Below are positions 1-8,000 of a DNA stretch of 60,924 bases, piece after piece. The DNA is taken from contig NZ_SWLG01000021.1 in assembly GCF_005747095.1 (NCBI RefSeq), positions 1 to 60,924 of the forward strand, in the 5' to 3' direction. The notes under the pieces were generated by a model, which made no database searches, had not been told where the DNA came from, and worked only from the letters and a program-made list of their open reading frames with translations. The position numbers and the translations under genes were made by a program. This stretch comes from Exobacillus caeni (GTDB lineage: Bacteria > Bacillota > Bacilli > Bacillales > Guptibacillaceae). Position 1 is the first letter of the stretch. Each line of letters begins with the position of its first letter.

Positions 1-48
1 AATTATACAGAAAAAGGACGGTTCTTTTATGTTTTCAGCGAAAAAAGA

Positions 49-97
49 AGGGGCGACCTTCAAAAGGATACTTTATCCTTTTGGGTCAGCCCCTTTT
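49..97. terminator. Bidirectional intrinsic terminator
   Basis: Long hairpin: GGGGCGACC is matched by GGTCAGCCCC, and an inner CAAAAGGATA arm pairs with TATCCTTTTG. T-rich tracts follow on both strands. It would end the reverse-strand acetyltransferase transcript and an unseen forward gene before the window. Confidence 0.8.
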
Positions 98-180
98 TAA
101 AGTTTTTGTAAATTTCACATGTTCCTATTAATTAGTAATACACTGTTTTGTCCCGACCGAAGGGTTTTCCTACTAAAAAT

Positions 181-750
181 TTATTTTGCGTAATTATATT
201 CTTTGCTCAATAGAGAATAGACGATTGTGTCATGGAAGCTTTCTCCATCAAAGTCCGTTTGTCTTAGTTGACCTTCCTTTTTAAATCCATACTTTTCTAA
301 TATTTTTTGAGAAGCAATATTTTCCGCAAATATATCACCTACAACCCGGTTTAAGTGAAGTTTTCTAAAACAAAAAGATAGGATTCCTGGAAATAATTCA
401 GACATCACATCTTGATTATGCCATTGCTTTTTTAAGATTACGCCCATCTCAGTTTTCTTATGCCATAAGTTCAGTTTATGAAGGCGAAAAAGACCTATTA
501 CTTCGTTAGACAACTTGTGAACGATGAACCAGGCGATTTCTTTGTTTTCTTTATAGTTAGTTTTCTTTTTTTCTATCATAACAGTTACATCCTGTATCGT
601 TTCAACCGGGTGAGGTGAAATGAATTTCATTGTTTCTTTGTCGGATAAAAAGGCAAACAAATCTTTTGCATTAGTCGGTGTAGGTTCAAGTAATCTGTAA
701 TTAGCAGTTTCTATTAAAGGATAGTTTTCGAAAGACTCGATCAGTGACAT
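181..750 (-). CDS. GNAT family N-acetyltransferase (RimJ/RimL-like)
   Basis: This is a cytoplasmic acetyl-CoA-dependent N-acetyltransferase of the RimJ/RimL branch, about 189 residues, the usual length. Typical features are the early phrase RLLEPT, a central WFIVHKLSNEVIGLFRL strand pair, and the C-terminal block around NRVVGDIFAENIASQKILEK followed by YGFKKEG, the acetyl-CoA-binding and late-strand signature of this group. A longer reading to 819 exists, but the ATG at 748-750 is preceded by AAGGAGGAAG at ideal spacing, so that start is chosen. The substrate cannot be told from sequence: ribosomal protein N-termini are the model, but small amines or antibiotics are possible. It stands alone, divergent from the exporter gene. 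Confidence 0.85.
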   Translation of the reverse strand: MSLIESFENYPLIETANYRLLEPTPTNAKDLFAFLSDKETMKFISPHPVETIQDVTVMIEKKKTNYKENKEIAWFIVHKLSNEVIGLFRLHKLNLWHKKTEMGVILKKQWHNQDVMSELFPGILSFCFRKLHLNRVVGDIFAENIASQKILEKYGFKKEGQLRQTDFDGESFHDTIVYSLLSKEYNYAK

Positions 751-897
751 ATGCTTCCTCCTTGTAATTACATCAATATCTAGTGCTATTTTACATTGTT
801 TTTTTATGTTAACGCACATTCCTGCTTTTCTCCGTTAATTATTTATGCCATAATTACATATGGAACTTTGCACATATTTGCAGAGGAGGATTTTATA

Positions 898-2328
898 ATG
901 GACCGAAATTTGAGATTTATATTGATCACTTTCTTACTTGGAGTTTTTCTTGGGGCGTTGGATTCTGGTATTATATCTCCAGCTTTAACAACATTGATCG
1001 AGGAGTTAAACATTGGATTGAAATGGTCCGTATGGGTAATTACAATCTATACCCTTGTCTATGCAGTAAGCATGCCGATTGTTGGAAAGCTTTCAGACAT
1101 TTACGGCAGAAAAAAGATTTTCTTGATTGGTATTAGTTTATTTGGTATTGGTTCACTAATCTCTGGATTCAGCAATTCTTTAGGTATGCTGTTAACAGGA
1201 CGCGCTGTACAGGCCCTGGGTAGCGGGGGAATAATTCCGATCGCTAATGCTGTAATCGGGAACAGCTTCCCGAAAGAAAAAAGGGGAATGGCATTGGGGC
1301 TCGTCGGTGCCATGTTTGGAATCGCAACGATTCTTGGCCCGAATGCAGGCGGATTTTTTGTAGATCAGCTGAACTGGAGATGGATTTTTTGGGTGAATGT
1401 TCCCTTTGTCATTCTTATCCTAATTCTTGGTTTAAAGCTACCAAAAGAAGAAAACGAAGCGCATACATCGTCACTGGATATCAGTGGAGCAATTCTGCTT
1501 TCTGTTATCATTATCAATCTTTTATATGGGCTAACGAACATTGATACTGGAAATTTGTCAGCATCCTTGGCAAGTACTTCAGTCTGGCCATACTTAGCAG
1601 TAGGTTTGATCCTGGTTCTTCCATTGGTCTTGGTAGAAAAAAGGGCGGAGGATCCTATTTTAAAACTTAGTTATTTTCAAAATCGGAATATTGTCATTGC
1701 CTTAATTATCTCCATGATCACCGGAATCGGCATCATCAGTATGATTTTCATTCCATCTTTTTCAGAAATTTTATTAGCTTTAAAACAGGGAAGAGGCGGA
1801 TATGTCATGACGATTCTTGCAGTGGCATCCGGCTTTGCCGCACCTATAGGAGGAATTTTGCTTGACAAGTGGGGTTCGAAACAGGTCGTGCTTACTGGAT
1901 TTACTTTGAGTCTTTTAGGTTCTTTAACATTTGTTTATCTGGCAGAAGGTTGGTTCACTTTATCTCTTGGAATGATTTTAGCCGGGGTGGGGATCGGCTT
2001 TACGATGGGTACTCCGCTTAATTACATTATTCTTGAATTAACGCCTGAGTCAGAATCGAGCGTCGCGCTGTCTCTTGTCAGTCTGTTCCGTTCAATAGGC
2101 ACATCGCTTGGTCCTATCATCCTGGTAGGTTTTATTGCTGCATCCACTCCAGCAAATGGCGGAGCGCATGGTAGCTTCACAGGTAAAGCTATTCCAGGCC
2201 CTGTCCGTGAGATGCTATTACAGGGTTATGCACATATGTATTTAGCAAGCAGTTTCATATTTTTACTTGGTCTATTGTTTGGTTTATTATTGAAATTGCC
2301 TGCTAGAGAAACAGAAAAAGTATTTTAA
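898..2328 (+). CDS. MFS drug exporter, DHA2 (EmrB/QacA) family, 14 membrane helices
   Basis: Predicted proton-coupled multidrug exporter in the cytoplasmic membrane, 476 residues. Sequence signs are motif A between helices 2 and 3 (GKLSDIYGRKK), the arginine of motif B (LLTGRAVQALGSGG), and the antiporter motif C (GIATILGPNAGGFF). Length and hydrophobic segments fit a 14-helix DHA2 transporter. The reading frame is open from 796, but ATG 898 follows AGAGGAGGATTTTATA, so the shorter start is preferred. It is a single gene ending in a strong terminator. No adjacent TetR or MarR regulator is present, so the substrate remains unknown. Confidence 0.9.
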   Translation: MDRNLRFILITFLLGVFLGALDSGIISPALTTLIEELNIGLKWSVWVITIYTLVYAVSMPIVGKLSDIYGRKKIFLIGISLFGIGSLISGFSNSLGMLLTGRAVQALGSGGIIPIANAVIGNSFPKEKRGMALGLVGAMFGIATILGPNAGGFFVDQLNWRWIFWVNVPFVILILILGLKLPKEENEAHTSSLDISGAILLSVIIINLLYGLTNIDTGNLSASLASTSVWPYLAVGLILVLPLVLVEKRAEDPILKLSYFQNRNIVIALIISMITGIGIISMIFIPSFSEILLALKQGRGGYVMTILAVASGFAAPIGGILLDKWGSKQVVLTGFTLSLLGSLTFVYLAEGWFTLSLGMILAGVGIGFTMGTPLNYIILELTPESESSVALSLVSLFRSIGTSLGPIILVGFIAASTPANGGAHGSFTGKAIPGPVREMLLQGYAHMYLASSFIFLLGLLFGLLLKLPARETEKVF

Positions 2329-2332
2329 AAGC

Positions 2333-2366
2333 AAAAGGGCCCCGGAACATTCCGGTTGGCCCTTTT
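2333..2366. terminator. Bidirectional terminator between exporter and GerPF-like gene
   Basis: AAAAGGGCC pairs with GGCCCTTTTT around a CCGGAACATTCCGG inner stem. A-rich and T-rich flanks allow it to work in both directions between these convergent genes. Confidence 0.85.
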
Positions 2367-2584
2367 TAAACACTGCCAGAAATATTCCCTTCTGTAACAT
2401 TTGGATTGGAAGTGTTAGAGTTACTTGCACCGTTGACAACGGTATGGAAATCTCCTGTGTTAAACGCACCCGATCCTGCAAAGGTTTTGCTTGTACTTTT
2501 TGGCGACGTATTAAAACTATCGCCGGTTACGAGAACTCCTTCGACTGAATTGATTTTAACAGGGCCTAAAATAATAGAGGGCAT
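2366..2584 (-). CDS. Spore germination protein, GerPA/GerPF family
   Basis: A 72-residue protein of the GerPA/GerPF family. The family signature is clear: a start of the form MPxIxGPVKINSVEGV, then GDSFNTSPKSTSKTFAGSG and NTGDF. GerP proteins are small spore-coat proteins needed for nutrient germinants to cross the coat, normally encoded in a gerPABCDEF operon under late mother-cell control. This copy is a lone paralogue without the other gerP genes. Its tail is Asn/Ser-rich. ATG 2584 is preceded by AAAGGAAATAGAAT. Family assignment is firm; a role in germinant permeability is inferred. Confidence 0.85.
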   Translation of the reverse strand: MPSIILGPVKINSVEGVLVTGDSFNTSPKSTSKTFAGSGAFNTGDFHTVVNGASNSNTSNPNVTEGNISGSV

Positions 2585-2603
2585 ATTCTATTTCCTTTCA
2601 TGA

Positions 2604-2961
2604 TTCTAGTTTATATTCTATTGTATGTTTTGGAATGGAAGAAGATTGGACGAGTATAAGAGAGATAGTGAGAATCAGGAAAAATTTTTATATAAATTTA
2701 AAACAGGGCTAAAAAGCCATGCCGATGCTCCTATAATTTCTTTCTGGTTATTACAAGAAAAAAGGGATCTCCACCTTTGCCTGACAGGGGATGTTTCCCG
2801 GTCAGGCTACTTTGTAAGCTAGCAAATTTGATAAAATAGATACAGAAAAAATAACTAAAGACTTAAACAACTTAGGAAGCAGGACCACCAGATTGTTACA
2901 TAGTAAATCTGATTACTAAAGTATCATATCTGAAAAACAGTGTTTTTAATAAGGAATAGAA
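2604..2961. other. Intergenic stretch without a convincing gene
   Basis: The only forward ORF here (2625-2822, 65 codons) lacks a ribosome binding site and any recognisable domain. A hairpin, CCTGACAGGG with CCCGGTCAGG, sits near 2779-2805 without a following T-run. The segment probably holds the promoter of the downstream SDR gene and decayed sequence. Confidence 0.5.
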
Positions 2962-3768
2962 ATGGGGGCAAGAAAATTGGCTTTTTATTCTGATCTTAGA
3001 GGAAAGACGGCATTAATAACAGGAGTTGGCCGCCAAAAAGGAATTGGTGCAGCTATATGCTATAAACTTGCAGAAGCAGGTACAGATATTTTTTTCACCT
3101 ACTTGACCAGGTATGACCACTCGATGGAATGGAATGTTGATGATAGGGAGCCTGAGGAAATCAAGCGGGCAATTAAAAAATATGGTGTTCGTTGTTTTTC
3201 GATGGAAGCTGATTTAGCTGAGGATACTGCACCTTCGTCAATCCTGGATATGGCAGAAGAGGAACTGGGGCCAGTTTCCATTCTTGTAAATAACGCAGCA
3301 TACAGCACCGGCAATAATGTTGAGAATTTAGATTTTAAAGAGCTTGATGCTCATTATGCGGTTAATGTACGGGGAACGATTATGTTAAGTCTTGAATTCG
3401 TCCGTCGATTTGAAAAAGCAGCGGCTGTACAAGGAAGAATTATCAATTTGACTTCAGGGCAGTCCAGAGGCCCAATGCCAGCGGAGCTTGCTTATGCAGC
3501 CACTAAAGGAGCGGTCGAGGCATTCACAACATCGCTTTCAGCTGGAGTAGCATCAAAAGGAATTACTGTTAATGCTGTTAACCCTGGACCTACCGATACT
3601 GGATGGATGGCCGAACCGATCAAACAACAACTTATCTCAAAGTTCCCGTTAGGTAGAACGGGACAGCCAGAGGATGCAGCCCGATTAATACGATTTCTAG
3701 CTAGTGAAGAAGCAGAATGGATCACCGGACAGATCATCCATTCCGAAGGCGGCTTTGTGAGAGAGTGA
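2962..3768 (+). CDS. SDR family NAD(P)-dependent oxidoreductase (FabG-like)
   Basis: Classical short-chain dehydrogenase/reductase of 268 residues with a Rossmann fold. Visible motifs are the cofactor loop TGVGRQKGIG (residues about 20-29, with a longer insert than the usual TGxxxGIG), NNAAYS after beta-4, a catalytic serine in LTSGQS, the YAATK motif (Tyr178, Lys182), and NPGPTDTGWM after the active site. The end resembles bacterial 3-oxoacyl-ACP reductase-like SDRs (SEEAEWITGQIIHSEGG). The substrate is unknown. ATG 2962 has AAGGAATAGAA upstream. A TTG five codons later, behind GGGGGCAAGAAAA, is an equally possible start. Confidence 0.85.
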   Translation: MGARKLAFYSDLRGKTALITGVGRQKGIGAAICYKLAEAGTDIFFTYLTRYDHSMEWNVDDREPEEIKRAIKKYGVRCFSMEADLAEDTAPSSILDMAEEELGPVSILVNNAAYSTGNNVENLDFKELDAHYAVNVRGTIMLSLEFVRRFEKAAAVQGRIINLTSGQSRGPMPAELAYAATKGAVEAFTTSLSAGVASKGITVNAVNPGPTDTGWMAEPIKQQLISKFPLGRTGQPEDAARLIRFLASEEAEWITGQIIHSEGGFVRE

Positions 3769-3817
3769 ACAAGGGGGTCTGGCCCCCGCAAAATTGTGGA
3801 TAACATAAATCCCCTCT

Positions 3818-3855
3818 ACCAATAAAACATCCCGATCGAGGGATGTTTTATTGGT
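3818..3855. terminator. Bidirectional terminator, perfect 16-bp stem
   Basis: ACCAATAAAACATCCC (3818-3833) and its exact complement (3840-3855) form a stem closing the loop GATCGA. It lies between the convergent SDR and gltC genes. A weaker GGGGG/CCCCC hairpin lies just after the SDR stop codon. Confidence 0.85.
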
Positions 3856-3865
3856 ATTTGCTTTA

Positions 3866-4771
3866 TTATTGGCCGAAGCGATTAAGAACTTCATAGAAGT
3901 TTTTAAGAAACTCAAAGAATTTTTTTTCAGTTGGTGCAAGTTCACGATTAGTTGGTATAATGATTCCCACCGACCTTGTGACATTCGGTTCAAGAATTTC
4001 CTTTTTTACTGCTTCAGGTGGAATATTGTCCACGAGTGTTATTTCAGGGAGCAGGCTGACGCCAAGTCCAGCAGAGACAAGCCCTTTAATTGTGTCGACA
4101 TCCTCTCCTTCGAATGCGACCCTGGGTTTGAATCCGACTTGCTGGCAGGCATTTACTACAAGGTTACGAAGCGAATACCCCGGCCTAAAAATAACAAACT
4201 GGTCATTTTTCAGCTGCCCTAACCTTATGGCAGGTTCCTCTGCGAGTTCGTGGGAGCGGGGGAGTAAGCCCATCATTTTTTCGGTAAATAAGATATTCCC
4301 TTTTATTTCTGTTCTTGCTGTTGGTACAGGGGATACAAATGCGAGATCGATTTCTCCTTTTACAACAGCATCTGTTAAATCTTTCACAGATCCCTGCCTG
4401 AGCTGAAAACCGATACTTGGATGTTCATTCCTGAACGCCGATATCACAGTTGGTAACGTCTTTGCTGCAAGGCTGTTTGGAAAGCCGATTCGAATTGTAC
4501 CTGTTTCCGGATTGAGAAATTCATATACTTCTTGCTTCGCTTTGTCAATTTCCGCCATTGCGACTTGTACGTGTTCCATGAAGATTCTTGCCACTGGTGT
4601 TAATCGGACATTTCGTCCTTCCCTAACAAAAAGCTGAACCCCAAGCTCTGATTCCAAATTGGCGATTTGCCTGCTGATTGCCGATTGGGCTACATGAAGT
4701 TCATGAGCAGCCTCAGTAACATGCTCCCGTTTTGCTACCTCTAGGAAATATTGAATCTGTCTTAGTTCCAT
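3866..4771 (-). CDS. gltC: LysR-type activator of glutamate synthase, GltC
   Basis: LysR-family regulator of 301 residues. The N-terminal winged helix-turn-helix reads MELRQIQYFLEVAKREHVTE, then AAHELHVAQSAISRQIANLE, nearly the Bacillus subtilis GltC sequence. The effector domain follows from about residue 90 and ends with RSVGIIIPTNRELAPTEKKF, again GltC-like. In B. subtilis GltC activates gltAB when 2-oxoglutarate is high and represses when glutamate is high, and it autoregulates from the shared divergent region. The same divergent layout is seen here, with a palindrome at 4806-4824. The start is ATG 4771 behind AAGGTGAG. Confidence 0.95.
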   Translation of the reverse strand: MELRQIQYFLEVAKREHVTEAAHELHVAQSAISRQIANLESELGVQLFVREGRNVRLTPVARIFMEHVQVAMAEIDKAKQEVYEFLNPETGTIRIGFPNSLAAKTLPTVISAFRNEHPSIGFQLRQGSVKDLTDAVVKGEIDLAFVSPVPTARTEIKGNILFTEKMMGLLPRSHELAEEPAIRLGQLKNDQFVIFRPGYSLRNLVVNACQQVGFKPRVAFEGEDVDTIKGLVSAGLGVSLLPEITLVDNIPPEAVKKEILEPNVTRSVGIIIPTNRELAPTEKKFFEFLKNFYEVLNRFGQ

Positions 4772-4805
4772 ATATATCTCACCTTCAACTCTATATATAT
4801 CAAAA

Positions 4806-4824
4806 TTAGATTGATTTAATCTAA
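4806..4824. promoter_or_regulatory. Palindrome, candidate GltC operator
   Basis: TTAGATT-GATTT-AATCTAA is a perfect 7-bp inverted repeat, 35 bp upstream of the gltC start in the divergent gltC-gltA region. Position and symmetry suit the LysR-type recognition site used for autoregulation and gltAB activation. This is inference; no binding data. Confidence 0.55.
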
Positions 4825-4962
4825 ATTATATATTGAAAGCATCAGTTTGAAAACTGTACAATTGAAATAGAATATTTAAACAATTCGTATAAATTGCCTG
4901 ATATACAATTACGTAAGTAAAATCTATCTTCAGGCATTCATTATAACATTTAGGAAAAGAAA

Positions 4963-5013
4963 TAATATTCATTTGATTGAATATTAACTTATTTTCTTTT
5001 TTGTTTATATAAA
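4963..5013 (+). promoter_or_regulatory. Inverted repeat and likely sigma-A promoter of gltAB
   Basis: TAATATTCA-TTTGAT-TGAATATTA is a perfect 9-bp inverted repeat (4963-4986). Its right end overlaps a possible -35 (TTAACT) with TATATA sixteen bases further on, about 50 bp before the gltA start. A second, wider repeat (TGCCTGA ... TCAGGCA, 4895-4936) lies upstream. These are candidate nitrogen or GltC control sites. Confidence 0.45.
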
Positions 5014-5063
5014 AAGATCTACTACAGAGAAACCAAAAAATGTGGATAGTGAGGGGTGACCGA

Positions 5064-8000
5064 ATGATAAAGAAAGAATTCCCGGTAAAACAAGGATTAT
5101 ATGACCCGATTAACGAACATGACGCGTGTGGAATTGGTCTTTATGCCAATATTAAAGGAAATTCCTCTCATGAAACGGTTGAAAACGGACTGGAGATGCT
5201 TCGTAACATGGAACACCGTGGCGGTCAGGGGAGTGATCCAGATACTGGTGATGGAGCAGGAATCATGCTTCAGATACCGCATGAATATTTTAAACAAAAA
5301 TGTGACTTCGCTCTACCGGCTTCCCAGGAATATGGAATTGGGATGCTTTTTTTACCTGTTGAAGATTCCAAAAGACGTTATTGTGAACATATCGTGGAAG
5401 AAACCATTCAAAATGAAGGCCTTCAGCTTTTAGGATGGAGGGACGTGCCGGTTAATCCAACTGTGATTGGGGAATCAGCTCAGATCACACAACCTTTCAT
5501 TCGCCAGGTCTTTATTGGAAAAGAAAATAGCACTTCAATAGACGAGTTTGAAAGAAAGTTATATTTAGTAAGAAAAATCAGTGAAAAACGAGTTGCTGAA
5601 ACGGAAGAAATCGGAACGGCGACATTCTATTTTGCAAGCTTATCAAATCAAACCATTGTATATAAAGGGATGGTAACACCCGAGCAGGTCGACGACTTTT
5701 ATTTAGACCTATCAGACCCAAACTTCAAATCTGCGTTTGCTCTTGTCCATTCTCGTTTTAGTACGAACACCTTCCCGAGTTGGGAAAGAGCGCATCCGAA
5801 CCGTTTCCTCATTCATAACGGAGAAATAAACACGCTTCGTGGAAACGTTAACTGGATGCTTTCCAGGGAAAAAATGATTTCTTCAGAGTTGTTTGGTGAT
5901 GATATTTCAAAAATAACTCCAATTGTAAATTCAGACGGAAGCGATTCTTCCATGCTTGATAATGCACTGGAATTCTTGACAATGGCTGGCTATTCCCTTC
6001 CTCATGCAGCCATGATGATGATCCCGGAGGCATGGGATAAAGACGATACAATGACAGACCCCAAGAAAGCATTTTATGAATATCATAGTTGTTTGATGGA
6101 ACCGTGGGACGGTCCTACTTCTATTGTTTTCACGGATGGCAGAAAGATTGGAGCTATGTTGGATAGAAACGGCCTGCGTCCAGCTAGATACTATGTGACA
6201 TCGGATGATCATATCATTTACGCTTCAGAAGCCGGTGTATTGGAAGTTCCAGAAGAAAACATTATCGAAAAAGGACGATTAGCTCCAGGGAAAATGCTCT
6301 TTATTGATCTTGAACAAGGACGGATCGTGCCTGATGATGAAGTGAAGGAGCAGGTTGCTACAGAAAAGCCGTATCGTGATTGGCTTGAAGAGAACCTTAT
6401 CCAATTGAACGAGATTGAAGAAATTGATCAGGCTGAAATTATGAAAGAAGAAAGGCAACTTTTTAAAAAGCAAGTTGCTTACGGGTACACCTACGAAGAA
6501 TTAACAAAAAACATTGCGCCAATGGTGACAGAAGGAAAAGATCCTGTTGGTTCGATGGGGAACGATGTACCGCTTGCCGTTCTATCAAATCGCCCACAAC
6601 TTTTGTTTAATTATTTTAAGCAGCTTTTTGCACAGGTTACCAATCCGCCGATCGATGCGATACGTGAGGAATCGGTAACTTCAACAATGACATTACTTGG
6701 TGCTGAACACAATCTGTTGAATCCTGGTCCAGAACACAGCAGAAGGATACGACTGGAAACACCGATTATTTCCAATACGGAACTTGCGGGTATTAAATCT
6801 CTTCCTTTAAAAGCGTTTCAAACAAAAACACTGCCTATCCTTTTTGACGCTGCTAAAGGTGAAACTGAGCTAGAAATTGCACTGCATAAGTTGTTTAAGA
6901 AAGCGGATCAGGCAATCGAAGCTGGAAATAAGTTGTTGGTTTTATCTGATCGTGAAATGGATGAGCAGTACGCAAGCATCCCTGTATTACTGGCTGTCAG
7001 CGGCCTCCATCATCATCTAGTTAATAATGGTTCCCGTTCAAAAGTGAGCATTATAGTAGAAACGGGTGAAGCAAGGGATGTACATCATTTTGCTATGCTG
7101 ATCGGCTATGGTGCAGATGCCATCAATCCTTATTTAGGAATTGCGACAATTAATGAAATGATAAAACAAGAATTGATTCCAGAGATGCCACTCGAAACTG
7201 CTGTACGTAAATATATTGCTGCAGCTACCAACGGAATCGTTAAAGTATTATCCAAGATGGGTATCTCTACTATTCAGAGTTATCGTGGAGCCCAGATATT
7301 TGAAGCGATTGGTGTTGATCAGTCTGTTATCGATAAATATTTTACAAGAACATCAAGCCAAATCGGTGGTATAAAATTAGACACAATTGCAAAAGAAACC
7401 CTCTTGCGTCATAAACAAGGTTTTAATGACCATCAGTATAAGGACCATGTCCTGGATGCCGGTGGTGAACTTCAGTGGAGAAGTAACGGGGAATACCATG
7501 CGTTCAATCCGAAGACAATCCACACACTCCAACACGCTGCACGACGCAATGATTATAGTTTGTATAAGAGATACAGTGAAATGGCAAATACAGAACAACT
7601 TGCCTTTATAAGAAATGCTTTTGAATTTAAAAAAGACCGTGAGCCAGTTTCGATCGATGAAGTAGAATCAGTTGAATCGATTCTTAAAAGGTTTAAGACT
7701 GGAGCGATGTCTTATGGAGCATTGAGTGAAGAAGCACATGAAACACTCGCTATTGCCATGAACCGTATTGGCGGAAAAAGTAACAGTGGAGAAGGCGGCG
7801 AAGATCCAGGTCGATTTACTCCTGATGAAAACGGAGACCTCCGCAGAAGTGCGATAAAACAGGTTGCATCTGGAAGATTTGGCGTTTCGAGCCACTACTT
7901 GACCAATGCAGACGAAATACAAATAAAAATGGCTCAGGGTGCAAAACCCGGTGAAGGCGGTCAACTTCCGGGTAAAAAGGTTTACCCATGGATTGCTGAA

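Noticed and set aside
2625-2822. Forward ORF of 65 codons before the SDR gene
   Set aside because: No ribosome binding site, no recognisable domain, irregular composition; more likely chance.
3795-3803. TGTGGATAA, a perfect DnaA box
   Set aside because: Single isolated box between convergent genes, without an AT-rich unwinding element or replication genes; probably chance.
3960-4406. Forward ORF of 148 codons opposite gltC
   Set aside because: Antisense of a confident LysR-type gene; Ser/Thr/Pro-rich with no known domain.
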